From NCBI GenBank assembly GCA_946894095.1, contig OX335642.1, positions 14,519,021 through 14,583,020 of the forward strand: a stretch of DNA of 64,000 nucleotides, in the 5' to 3' direction. This document shows positions 52,926-62,522 of the stretch, one piece after another. Source of the DNA: Incurvaria masculella (Eukaryota > Arthropoda > Insecta > Lepidoptera > Incurvariidae). A program made the position numbers and the translations under genes. Positions within the stretch are counted from its first letter, which is position 1. The number at the start of each line of letters is the position of its first letter. Under the pieces are notes generated by a model. It had not been told where the DNA came from and ran no database searches. It saw nothing but the letters and a program-made list of their open reading frames with translations.

Positions 52926-53471
52926 AGACCACATTCGCGCGTGATGGCGATGTTTGGTCTGTGTGGTTTCTTCCTTTTCTCTCTTGTCCACTGCTTGACC
53001 CTTCGGTTAAAAGCGTGATGATATCATACACAGGTCAGCATAGTTCTGCGGCCTCGTCATACCTAAGATGTCGCACCACAATCGTTGTACCCATCGTAAA
53101 TCACGTTTTAGATAAAAACACAAAAGGTCCGTTTTGTTAGTTTTATTTGGGAAGGTACAAAATAAAATATTTACGACAGCTCGAATAGACGCACATAAAG
53201 TGAAGTTATGGCGCTATTGTTCGGACGTTTCCGAAAATACTTAACGTTCGACGGCCTAAAGACGTGCTGGATACAAAATCTATTTTATATGTGCTATTAA
53301 TTACAAATATAAAACTTTACCTACTTACTTTGAATGTCGATAAAAATCTCGAATAATACCACATCCGATTACCTAAAATAAAAGAAGCACCTAGCCGCCC
53401 GGCATCGGGCAAGTTCGATAGCCCATGGGCATGAAGAAATCATTGTTCTATCTAGAGGCGGCAGCATTTTA
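52926..53471. other. Unassigned DNA
   Basis: Nothing recognised. Confidence 0.4.
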
Positions 53472-53722
53472 ATATTTTGTAAATGTAACTGGACAATTAC
53501 TTTACCACAGCTAACATCATAATATTTCCCTTACACCAGATGGAAACTAGGTCTCAGAATAATTAATAGTCCAAGGTGCCATGCCAGGTCCTTCCTTTTA
53601 TTGAACGGACAACTTTAATTGGGTAGAAAACGCGAACAATTTTAGTTGCCGCTACGACCGTCCTGACTTTAATCCTTCCGAACCTGCAAAGACCTGCAAT
53701 TTTACGTGGAATATAATTTCAA
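53472..53722 (-). mobile_element. Decayed SINE copy with small insertion
   Basis: AACTGGACAATTACTTTACCACAGCTAACATC, TGGAAACTAGGTCTC...GGTGCCATGCCAGGTCCTTCC, TGAACGGACAACTTTAATTGGGTAGAAAACGCG and GCCGCTACGACC match the reversed SINE. About 20 extra bases split the ACTAGGTGCC motif. Confidence 0.65.
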
Positions 53723-54119
53723 GTAATGAAAAATTTCTGTCCCCTTGTACTTTTCTAGTCAATTCGTCGTCTATTGTCGAATCGACAAATACGGGAAACG
53801 AAATCCGAATAAATACATATGCAAACAAAAATTAGTGAGAAAAAATATCCGTGTTTTATGATTGAATATGATTTTCAAGTAATCAAAGACCAATTTTAAC
53901 CTTTTAATGATCCGAATGTGGGTTTTTTTTATAATAGTCACAGTCAGAGCAGTAAATGTATGTTCTTTTAAGATGCAACAAAGAATGGCGTGTCAGTTCG
54001 CCACGTATTCATCCAGCCACCGCGCTAATTCCGGTCGTTAGTCCAACGTATAATTTCAAAAGGACTCTAAAATCCGCACCTAGTTCACACCATATTGGTT
54101 AGCAGCCTACTTAGCTCAG
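53723..54119. other. Unassigned DNA
   Basis: Nothing recognised. Confidence 0.35.
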
Positions 54120-54370
54120 AACAGTAGTCCTTCCAATTACAGCCCGCTTCACGACCGCTCTCTACCGAGGAACCCGCGCGACGCGCTCCTTCCGCTCCCA
54201 GCCGTCGCCCGTTCGGCGACTTCGCAGAGCGTCGAGGTGTCGCGGTGCGGAGGAGCGTGCCGTCCCGCTCGCGCGCGCGGACCCGCACGGGGCGAGGCGG
54301 CGCGGTCCGGCCGGAACCGGTTCTCAGACGCCCGAGTAAGGTTCGGTAAATATGGTGGCGCTGCGATGCT
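54120..54370. other. Strong CpG island-like tract
   Basis: Densely CpG-rich (CGCGCGACGCGC, GTCGCGGTGCGG, GCGCGCGCGGACCCGC), the clearest such tract in the right half of the window. A 167-codon minus frame (54085-54588) and a plus frame (54237-54440) overlap it, which is expected from composition. It could be a promoter and non-coding first exon of a gene on either strand, including pan, whose leader needs an upstream exon; this is inference. Confidence 0.35.
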
Positions 54371-55429
54371 GCTTCGATGCTCGGAATTTTGGAAATGTAA
54401 CTACAACGATTCATTCCCAGAGGACACTGAAAAGGAGTAAATTGGTCCAGTCGTGTATTTTTTATTTCGTTACTCTGAAAGGTCGACGTCAATGACACAA
54501 TGGAAGATGGAACAGAACAACAATGACATGACGTACCGTGACAAGCACTATTACTTATTCTGTGGTAGCGAACCCTACACGCTCGCAACCAGACGGTCTG
54601 GTTACTAACCCCACTGCCTACCCCTTATGGCATTTACAGTGATGCTGCTTAACTTTACTACCTATACTTGTTGGGAAAAATATTGCGTCCGCTTTTAAAA
54701 CAAGTATAAAGACAAAGCTACACGCTGGATTTTATAAGAGATAGAATATTTCTGCATAAAAGTGTTTCAAAATAGGATTTTTATTTTACGAGAAAGCAAT
54801 AGTGTCAAAATTTAAGGTATTTTGGCATGAAAATCATTACCAACTTAACATTTACCTTAGATCAAATCTACAGTTGCATCACATCACAGAGTTGTAACAA
54901 AGTTGTTGGCTTATATCATAGAATAAATATATTACTTAATCTATGCTTACATACGTTTCTAGGTGTATTTCAGCCATTAACCCGAAATATAGGTAAGGAA
55001 AAAGCTCCACCAGAAATTGCATATACAGACGGGATATCAAATACTAGAAAGCAAAATGTTCCTACCATTGGTCAGCGTGTGTACGCCCTAGCATCTAATG
55101 GCTGTTACATGATCTACAGTCTACACGAACTTCAGCTAGTATGCGAGGAGTGATCCGCTAAGATCACTCCAATTATAGTCAATATGTGTGATGGCTGCGC
55201 AAGCGCATTGGCTCTGCCACAGTAGAAAATAAAAAGCAGTTGGCGAATCGGCATTTGCAGCATTCGCCTCATCATCATTAATCATTATTATTAGAATAAT
55301 TTTGTCTGTCTGTGTATGCTACAAAAAGCATAAATTGATCTATACATTTATTTATACAGCATGTAGTCAAACTACACTTAAGTATAGATAGTCTCAACTG
55401 AAACTACTAACCCTAAGTAATACCAACTT
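54371..55429. other. Unassigned DNA
   Basis: A 108-codon plus frame (54827-55153) has no recognised domain. CACGAACTTCAGCTAGT at about 55123-55140 resembles a Helitron terminus (CTAG at 55136-55139). Confidence 0.35.
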
Positions 55430-55520
55430 GTGTAAAAAGTGGCATTTCGCCCATACAAAATGGGTCAAAGTGACTTAAGAAAGGACTACTTTTCGTTACG
55501 GCTATTTATCTCAGCCTAAG
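55430..55520. mobile_element. Right end of the Harbinger-like MITE found at 61235
   Basis: CATACAAAATGGGTCAAAGTGACTT, ...AGGACTACTTTTCGTTACGGC and TATTTATCTCAGCC|TAA match the right half and terminus of the 61.2-kb MITE. TAA at the junction fits its 3-bp target site. The left end is not clearly recognisable. Confidence 0.65.
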
Positions 55521-56139
55521 ATGTCACAATCTGATTAATCCATCAAAATCAAGTAAGTAATTTTTGAAGTTCCGAAAAAAAAAAGTTAATTTAAAAAAAT
55601 AAGGGTTATAGTTATAGTCAATTAAAATTATCCTCGATAAATGAGACTGGCAAAACTGACACTGGCGGCCACAGTTTAAAACATAAAATGCTTATGTTTT
55701 CATACATGGCGCCAGCAGCCACGCGACGTTGCGGAGCTGGATTCAGAGGATAAAACCATACCCACTTCTATCTCTTTCATCAAAATGGTGCAAGAAAGAG
55801 AGAGTTCCGTTTGTCGGCGTCCGCGTACGCGATTCCATTTGACACAATCGGAGGTAAACGTTATAATCAGGAACCATTTATTTGGATACTTCATAGGCAA
55901 TGTAGGTCTCACGTCTCAAAAACTCACGTGCGGTACACGCCCCCCGAGCTGCCTCACTGACATGTTCTTACCACTGTGACTCAGCCAGTTCCCAGGCGGT
56001 CGGAGCGGTAGCCGCGGTGTGGTTACCTGCAGTTCTGATCTAGCTGACTTCTAGATGTGCACCTCTCGCAGTTCACATATAGTCTAAGCAAAATGTATCT
56101 AGGTGACTTATGGTGAAAACGATTCGCATTTATTCTAGA
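55521..56139. other. Unassigned DNA
   Basis: Nothing recognised. A SINE scrap (TTTTACACGGGTTCCGAAACATGGAGC) occurs at about 56142-56168. Confidence 0.4.
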
Positions 56140-56182
56140 GTTTTACACGGGTTCCGAAACATGGAGCGTCCATAATGACTAA

Positions 56183-56309
56183 CGCCCGGTTCCACCACCT
56201 CCAGCTACAAAAATCCCAAAGTTATCTTTCGGTTACATCATACAAATATGCAATGTAGCCGAAAGTTAACTATCGGATTTCAGGTAACGGGAGGTGGTGA
56301 AAACAGGGG
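56183..56309. mobile_element. 127-bp palindromic MITE with TAA target duplication
   Basis: Ends CGCCCGGTTCCACCACCTCC and GGAGGTGGTGAAAACAGGGG form imperfect terminal inverted repeats, with further pairing inside (AAAGTTATCTTTCGG against CCGAAAGTTAACT). TAA lies at 56180-56182 and 56310-56312. The 3-bp TAA duplication fits PIF/Harbinger-type MITEs. Confidence 0.8.
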
Positions 56310-56589
56310 TAAATGCACTCTTATGTATTTTCCTTACTTCCTTTCTTGTACAATGTAATCAGTAATTATTTGCTTGTCACACTGGTCCTACTGATTCAAG
56401 GGTTTACTTTGTGGATTGAATTTGTAAGATATCTTTAATACATTTAGTAAAAGCGTTTATGTGCATATGTATCTCATGATTATAACTGTTTATCTACGAG
56501 TATTTCGTTTCTATATTATTAGAACATCATTACTTTTAAGTACATTTTGTTGTACACTGTTTTTGCCCGCCTCACGGCACCTCCCACGT
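56310..56589. other. Unassigned DNA
   Basis: AT-rich; nothing recognised. Confidence 0.3.
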
Positions 56590-56975
56590 CTCTGAGGTTG
56601 AATGTCATAGAATGTCAGTCAGTCAATCAGTCAGCGTGTTTGCGTCCACTGCTGGACATACGCCTCTCCAATTTTTCTTCAGTCCTCCCGGCCCTCAGCG
56701 GTACGGAACCACTGCTTTCCGCCGACGCACTTGATGTCGTCCCATCTGGCGGGTGGTCTCCCCACACTCCGTTTTCCTGTCCACGGCCGCCAGTGCAGGA
56801 TACGGTTACTCCAACGGTCGTCGTCTATTCGGCTGACGTGACCAGCCCACTGCCATTTGAGCTTAGCCACCCGGTGTCTAATATCGACTTCTTTGGTAAG
56901 TGTCGGCGGATTGCCTCGTTACGCATCATATCCCGTAGCGATATTCCCAGCTTTGGTTGCCTTATGTTATTCTTT
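56590..56975 (-). mobile_element. RTE-like LINE 3' fragment, frameshifted
   Basis: On the minus strand it reads MRNEAIRRHLPKKSILDT, then after a frameshift AKLKWQWAGHVSRIDDDRW, ILHWRPWTGKRSVGRPPARW and DDIKCVGGKQWFRTAEG; after a stop, RKIGEAYVQQWT and a (TGAC)n-like tail (56605-56635). The WQWAGH, GRPPxRWxDD and AYVQQW motifs are the C-terminal signature of RTE-type LINE ORFs in Lepidoptera. It is inactive. The copy at 24048 is its close relative. Confidence 0.88.
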
Positions 56976-57031
56976 TCTGCCTTTTTTTAATCCATATTGG
57001 CTTGAAAATAAAGATTTTTCATTTCATTTCA
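56976..57031 (+). mobile_element. Possible LINE 3' tail
   Basis: TTTTTTTAATCCATATTGGC then AAAATAAAGATTTTTCATTTCATTTC looks like an insect LINE 3' end with a polyadenylation-type AATAAAG and simple repeat. It abuts the RTE fragment in the opposite orientation. Confidence 0.35.
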
Positions 57032-57375
57032 AATTCAACTAAACATCAGAATGAATCGATCACTTGACTGTTCACCGGGCGAGTAAATTTCCCATGGTAG
57101 CCACCGTGGACACGGCTTTACCGCGGCGCGCGTCGCTCCAGTCCAAGCCGCTCGCACCAGACGATATCCGGCGTGTCCGTCGGTCTGGTCGTGTGTGTGC
57201 GTGTGCGCACGGAGTCTAGACTCCTCGTTAGCGAGCAAGGACGTTCTCAGAACCGACACCGGGCGTTATCCTGCCGAGTTTTACGCTCCCTGCTCAGCCC
57301 TAGAAGACAGTACTTACTGATAAAACTGGGCGTACGCAAACTCTAATTTCTTTGCAAAGTGCATTTGTACTCTAA
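57032..57375. other. CpG-rich patch with GT-rich run
   Basis: CpG-rich at about 57120-57290 with GTGTGTGTGCGTGTGCGCAC at 57191-57210. No exon was recognised. Confidence 0.35.
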
Positions 57376-57534
57376 GGGCCGAGTGCACGAAAGGACAAAA
57401 AATCCAAATCAACGTCAAAGTATGATCAAACACGTCACTTTGTGTGGACAGTATGGAAGGAACTCTATGACGATCACTAAAAGTGACGTGTTTGAACATT
57501 GATTAACTCGGCCGTCTCTTCGTGCAACCGGGGC
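57376..57534. mobile_element. 159-bp palindromic MITE with TAA target duplication
   Basis: Ends GGGCCGAGTGCACGAA and TTCGTGCAACCGGGGC, with long subterminal pairing (TCAAACACGTCACTT against AAGTGACGTGTTTGA). TAA at 57373-57375 and 57535-57537. Harbinger-like. The family differs in sequence from the MITEs at 56183 and 60125. Confidence 0.82.
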
Positions 57535-57987
57535 TAAGTGCGTGCCAAACTCTGTTAAAGTTCCTTCAAACAGCCCAATCAATCATACATTCATGTTTAG
57601 CCGCAGCCTTTTTTTATTTTCAAACTAATACATGCTGTATAGATCAGGATTTTTTTTTTGTTCTTGCTTGTGGTCAGGGCGTTTTAGGAAGATAAAAAAC
57701 ATCCCTCGACTTAAACAATTAGGAATAAAACTAACAAAACGACCATCTAGTCTCATATCCATAGTACGGTACAATATTCTAGTTTGACAAGTAAACGAAT
57801 AGATAGTTGACCCATTCAGGTAGCTGTCCCAATCAACATATCCTCGAAGGGACAGTTAGGCAGCCTTCCAAGAACATAACTCTGTCCTGCGCTCATTATC
57901 TATCGCATAAAAAGTGTCGCAAAAACTGCGGGTGCAGGGGGCACGCCTAACTTCGGGGACCGCTTCGCTATCGCAGAACACTTCAAG
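57535..57987. other. Unassigned DNA
   Basis: Nothing recognised. Confidence 0.4.
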
Positions 57988-58211
57988 AAAAACCGGCCAA
58001 ATACGAGTCGGACTCGCAGACGAAGGGTTCCGTACCATCGTACAAGATTTAACACAAACCTAATCACGTTTTTTGTATTTTTTTCAATTATTATTATTAA
58101 TTGATTTTTTCTATTTGTTGTTATAGCGGCAAAATGACAACAGACGGACGGACAGCGGAGGCTTAGTAATAGGGTTCCGTTGGCACCCTTTGGGTACGGA
58201 ACCCTAAAAAA
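57988..58211 (+). mobile_element. GGAC-microsatellite element with deleted middle
   Basis: Head AAAAACCGGCCAAATACGAGTC, TTGTTGTTATAGCGGCAAAATGACAAC, only three ACGG units, and the tail GGGTACGGAACCCTAAAAAA. About 90 bp between the TATAGCGGC motif and the microsatellite are missing. Confidence 0.85.
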
Positions 58212-58238
58212 GAAAACGTTTGGAGAGGTGGAGTCATT

Positions 58239-58262
58239 ACAGTAGAACCCCGATTATACGAA
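58239..58262 (+). mobile_element. Possible pogo/Tigger-type terminus
   Basis: TACAGTAGAACCCCGATTATACGA resembles the terminal repeat of pogo/Tigger elements with a TA target. No partner end was found downstream. Confidence 0.35.
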
Positions 58263-58591
58263 TATATCCATAGACCTAGCGTAGCGCGCTGTGCTCACAA
58301 GAACGAAGAAAGTGTGGGAGACAGGCGTCAACTCAACGTACCACTACCGCGAGTTAGAGAGAGATGGAACACGTCTGTCCGATGAGACAACTTTTCAAAT
58401 CGGTATCAATAAATTTGAGCGACTCCTATGTATTGATAACGATTTATCAATGCTCATGAAATGTGAAATGTTTTTTTTTATGTGAAATCTTTATGATTTC
58501 TCTAGTGTTCCTTAGATAAAGCATGGTGACATGCGCATTTGTTAAGTGAACTTGAGTAAAAACCTGGACAAAAATCCTTTTTTATAGTAAA

Positions 58592-59618
58592 CTAGCTGCG
58601 GTACCCGGCTCCGCTCGGGTTAGTGTCGGCTAAATTATTTCATGGATAAAAAGTAGCCCACGTGGCCGGTCCAAAATAGGGTTAAACTGGTCCAGGACAA
58701 TGTATCTATCCACCAAATTTAATCAAGATCGTTTGAGCCGAAATAGCATGATCTAATGAGAAACATCCAATAATTCCTATTTAGAGCTTCGTTGACACTT
58801 GGTGGCTATTTAAAAAAAAGCATTCACCACCAGAACCTTTCTGCACTTGCACTGCTACATTGCTTACCTAGCAAGTAAGTAACGTCTAACGTAACGTAAC
58901 GTAAGCTTTGCGTGGACTCCAACCCACAGCCTCAACATCGAAAACGGTAACCCATCCCGAACCTGACTGTTCCCAGAGATGCTATACGTTGATAAAATAC
59001 GCATATAAATCGGGTAAGTGGTTCGCAAGTTATAAAAATGTAATACTTACTACTCACCACTTTGGTAATGAAGCGTTATATTATGTAGCCTATACATTTT
59101 GAGTAGAATCAGGCTAGACGTAGATACAATCCGCATCTAAATCAAGTAATTGGTTCTCAAGTAATAAGTATTTTATTCCATTGGTCGCACCTGTGACAAT
59201 TTAGCGTGATGCCAAGTAGTTCTAAAGTTGCGGGAAATACCAAGCCTTACTTCGGTACAATTAGTAACAGTAAGCGTTGCCGCCGCCCCCCCCCCCCCTC
59301 CAGCCGCCGCCCTCCCGTCGAGCCGTGCAGACCATTGCAGTTTGTATGAGACCCACATCTTAGCGTAAGCGGAACTGAATTCTATTTACCCTATCCTAAT
59401 TCCCGGGTAGTTAAATGTACGTGTACTAAGTTTCATCTAATTCGAATGATCGGTTAAAGAGTTATGGAGGAACATACATACATAATACATACAGAACTGA
59501 TTTCCAAAAATCGACCATTTAGATTTAGTATCATACATTAGTTCAACCAACGAAGTATCTTAGAAAATAAAGCAACTTACTCCATGAACACCCCTTGCAG
59601 ATGTATTATTAGTATAGA
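58592..59618 (-). mobile_element. 1,027-bp non-autonomous Helitron, complete
   Basis: On the minus strand it begins A|TCTATACTAATAATACATC (59618) and ends AACCCGAGCGGAGCCGGGTACCGCAGCTAG|T (58592), with a GCGG/CCGC hairpin before CTAG. TC start, CTAG end and A^T insertion are all present. Internally it carries a relic of the 5S-headed SINE (about 58840-59000) and a poly-C run at about 59286-59300 next to a G/C-rich stretch. No Rep/helicase coding sequence was seen. Confidence 0.82.
58840..59000 (-). mobile_element. 5S-SINE relic carried inside the Helitron
   Basis: GCACTGCTACATTG, CCTAGCAAGTAAGTAACG, GTGGACTCCAACCCACAGCC, AAACGGTAACCCATCCCGAACCTGAC line up with the reversed SINE body and 5S-like head. 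The same relic sits at the same place in the Helitron at 60594, so it was present before that element spread. Confidence 0.6.
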
Positions 59619-59968
59619 TAAGGAGGGGTGACCCACTAATTCTTTGTCGATCATATTTCTTAACTTTTCTTCAATATTTTAAAGTAAAACTTAAAACATA
59701 ATTTCAGATCATTATTATGAAGCTAGATAGCGATTTATAAAGGTTTTAGAGTAAAAAAGAAATTTCTGTACATTTTGCATGCAAGGATTTTGGTCTCATC
59801 CGTCAGTTGACTGTATATCTTTACATGCTAAGCCTATGGATATTAGTACTAATGGATTAGGACCTGTCTTCCGGATCACCTCAAAGATCCGAAAGTGCAA
59901 ACGGTTCTTTTATAAAATATGAACAAACTGTTTAAACAAATTATTTAGTTGCACATATACCATACATG
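59619..59968. other. Unassigned DNA
   Basis: Nothing recognised. Confidence 0.35.
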
Positions 59969-60000
59969 TCAGCCTCGGTAGCTCAGTGGCGCGACACCAT
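59969..60000 (+). mobile_element. SINE 5'-end scrap
   Basis: GTCAGCCTCGGTAGCTCAGTGGCGCGACACC matches the first about 30 bp of the 5S-headed SINE (GTCAGCCTCAGTGGCCCAGTGGCGCGACAC). Nothing further aligns. Confidence 0.6.
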
Positions 60001-60124
60001 TCGTTTCAATAAGCTTGGTGAGGGAATTCAGATGAAATGTTGTTTATTTTTAAGTGCCGGAACCCAAATAAAAGGTAAAACATTTTAACGACGTTTTTAG
60101 TTAAAAAAGTATATCAAACATTTA

Positions 60125-60281
60125 GGGCCTTTTTCACCTACTGCTGATTAGCTTAATCGTCACATATTAAGGGCCTTTAATAGCAGCTTGCCATCAATAC
60201 AAGTACAAGATAACCAGCAATTTAGTAATAAAGGCCTTTAACTGTCGATTAAAATAAATCGGCAGTTGGTGAAAACCAGGC
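60125..60281. mobile_element. 157-bp MITE with TTA target duplication
   Basis: Ends GGGCCTTTTTCACCTACTGC and AATCGGCAGTTGGTGAAAACCAGGC are imperfect inverted repeats. TTA lies at 60122-60124 and 60282-60284. Harbinger-like; internal GGGCCTTTAATAG / AAAGGCCTTTAA also pair. Confidence 0.8.
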
Positions 60282-60284
60282 TTA

Positions 60285-60593
60285 ATGTCTCATTAACAAA
60301 CACTATAACAGGCGCTGCGGCCATGTGCGGCGGCGTGTCATGCTGCCTCTCGTATGGATTTGCATGGCAAGTGACATAATGGCGACCGCGACGCTATTAT
60401 AGAGCCGTCGCGTCGTCGCTACGTGACGCGGCTGGGGAATCACACTCGTACGCATTCTGTGACATCGTCACAGAGTACATCATGTTTCGGCTGGCATTAA
60501 GTGTGGTCTAAAATTATACGAACTATTCGAGAGAGCTTTGAACTTTGAGAATTATTTGAGGTATTTTAGGATAGATATGATTTTTATTACAAA
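60285..60593. other. Unassigned DNA with CpG-rich patch
   Basis: CpG-rich at about 60305-60435 (GCGCTGCGGCC, GCCGTCGCGTCGTCGC). Nothing recognised. Confidence 0.35.
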
Positions 60594-61234
60594 CTAGCTG
60601 CGGTACCCGGCTCCGCTCGGGTTAGTGTCGGCTAAATTATTTCATGGATAAAAAGTAGCCCACATGACTGGTCCAAAATAGGGTCAAACTGGTCAAGGAC
60701 GATGTATCCATCTACCAAATTTAATCAAGATCGAGCCGAAATAGCATGATTTAAAGAGAAACATCCAATAATTCCCATTTAGAGCTTGGTTGACATTTCG
60801 TGGCTATTTTAAAAAAAAAGCATGTGCCGCCAGAACCTTTCTGAACTTGCACTGCTACATTGCTTACCTAGTAAGGAAGTAACGTGTAACGTAGGTAAGT
60901 TTTGCTTGGACTCCAACCCACAGCCAGCCTCAACATCGAAAACAGTAACTCATCTCGAACCTGACTGCTCCCAGAGATGCTATGCAGTGATAAAATACGC
61001 AGATAAATCGGGTAAGTGGTTCGCATGTTATAAGAATTTAACACTCACTACTCACCCCTCTAGTAATGAAGCGTTATATTACGTAGCCTATAAGTTTTGA
61101 GTAGAATCAGGCTAGACGTAGATACAATTCTCATCTAAATCAAGTAATTGGTTCTCAAGAATTTTATTCTATTGGTCGCGCCTCCGGCGATTTAGCGTGA
61201 TTCCAAGTAGTCCTAAAGTTGCGGGAAATACTAA

Positions 61235-62173
61235 GGCTGAGATAAATAGTCGTAACAGAAACTAAGAGTAACGAAAAATAGTACTTTGTGACGTCACTTT
61301 GCATCACTTTGAGATCTCGTTCATACAAAACGTGTCAAAGTGACGTCACAAGTAGTACACTTTCCGTTAGTCTTAGTTTCTGATGCGACTATTTATCTCT
61401 GCCTCAGTTTCTGATGCGACTATTTATCTCAGCCTTAGTTTCTGATGCGACTATTTATCTCAGCCTTCTGATGCGACTATTTATCTCAGCCTTAGTTTCT
61501 GATGCGACTATTTATCTCAGCCTTAGTTTCTGATGCGACTATTTATCGCAGCCTTAGTTTCTGATGCGACTATTTATCTCAGCCTTAGTTTCTGATGCGA
61601 CTATTTATCTCAGCCTTAGTTTCTGATGCGACTATTTATCTCAGCCTTAGTTTCTGATGCGACTATTTATCTCAGCCTTAGTTTCTCATGCGACTATTTA
61701 TCTCAGCCTTAGTTTCTGATGCGACTATTTATCTCAGCCTTAGTTTCTGATGCGACTATTTATCTCAGCCTTAGTTTCTGATGCGACTATTTATCTCAGC
61801 CTTAGTTTCTGAAGCGACTATTTATCTCAGCCTTAGTTTCTGATGCGACTATTTATCTCAGCCTTAGTTTCTGATGCGACTATTTATCTCAGCCTTAGTT
61901 TCTGATGCGACTATTTATCTCAGCCTTAGTTTCTGATGCGACTATTAATCTCAGCCTTAGTTTCTGATGCGACTATTTATCTCAGCCTTAGTTTCTGATG
62001 CGACTATTTATCTCAGCCTTAGTTTCTGATGCGACTATTTATCTCAGCCTTAGTTTCTGATGCGACTATTTATCTCAGCCTTAGTTTCTGATGCGACTAT
62101 TTATCTCAGCCTTAGTTTCTGATGCGACTATTTATCTCAGCCTTAGTTTCTGATGCGACTATTTATCTCAACC
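61235..62173. mobile_element. Harbinger-like MITE, internally expanded
   Basis: Left terminus GGCTGAGATAAATAGTCG and right terminus CGACTATTTATCTCAACC are inverted repeats flanked by TAA at 61232-61234 and 62174-62176. The other Helitron copy shows the empty site (AATACCAAGCC against AATACTAA...TAAGCC). Inner pairing (TGACGTCACTTTG against CAAAGTGACGTCA) is preserved at 61290-61350. All extra length lies in the right terminal repeat, which is present 26 times. Confidence 0.85.
61372..62172 (+). repeat. 31-bp minisatellite, 26 copies
   Basis: The unit contains CTTAGTTTCTGATGCGACTA and TTTATCTCAGC and recurs every 31 bp with very few changes (TCATGCG, GAAGCG, ATTAATC, ATCGCAG variants; one unit lacks AGTTT). 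It equals the right terminal inverted repeat of the MITE. There are no unique spacers. Confidence 0.95.
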
Positions 62174-62223
62174 TAAGCCGTATTTCGGTACAATTAGTAA
62201 CAGTAAACGATGAGCGATTTCTT

Positions 62224-62245
62224 CCCCCCCCCCCCCCCCCCCCCC
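62224..62245 (+). repeat. 22-nt poly-C run
   Basis: An uninterrupted C run followed by a C-rich stretch (CCGCCCGCCCCGACCCCGCCCC). The other Helitron copy has a shorter C run at the matching place, so the tract is part of the Helitron and has changed length. Confidence 0.9.
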
Positions 62246-62522
62246 TCCCGTCAACCACCGTGCGTCGGACCGCCCGCCCCGACCCCGCCCCGCTCCCCGC
62301 CATCACCGCCTGCTGGTTTGAAGTAGCATCGTTTTCGCAGCCCCGTGAAAGTTCGAAAGCCCATGGGCACAATATCTTTATAAATTGTAGCCTATGTGTT
62401 ATTCTGATGTATAAGCTACATTTTTGTAAAGTTTCATTAAAATCCATTCAGTAGTTTTTACGTGAAAGAGTAACAAACATCCATCCATATTAAAAACTTT
62501 CCCCTTTATAATATTAGTAGGA

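Larger units (their letters stand above)
60594..62522 (-). mobile_element. 1,929-bp non-autonomous Helitron enlarged by a nested MITE and minisatellite
   Basis: On the minus strand it starts A|TCCTACTAATATTATAAAGG (62522) and ends GGGTACCGCAGCTAG|T (60594). It is homologous to the copy at 58592 over both flanks (e.g. TTCGGTACAATTAGTAACAG, GTTCTCAAG, AAAGTTGCGGGAAATAC). It is about 900 bp longer because of the insertion at 61235-62173. A TTACTCTTTCACGTAAAAACTACTG motif near the 5' end is typical of the family. It too carries the 5S-SINE relic (about 60845-61010) and a 22-C run. Confidence 0.82.

Noticed and set aside
54085..54588. 167-codon minus-strand ORF
   Set aside because: It is open because of high GC; the plus strand is open as well, the translation is low-complexity arginine-rich, and no domain is visible.
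61372..62172. CRISPR array
   Set aside because: The 31-bp units are contiguous without unique spacers, in a eukaryotic genome, and equal a MITE terminal repeat.
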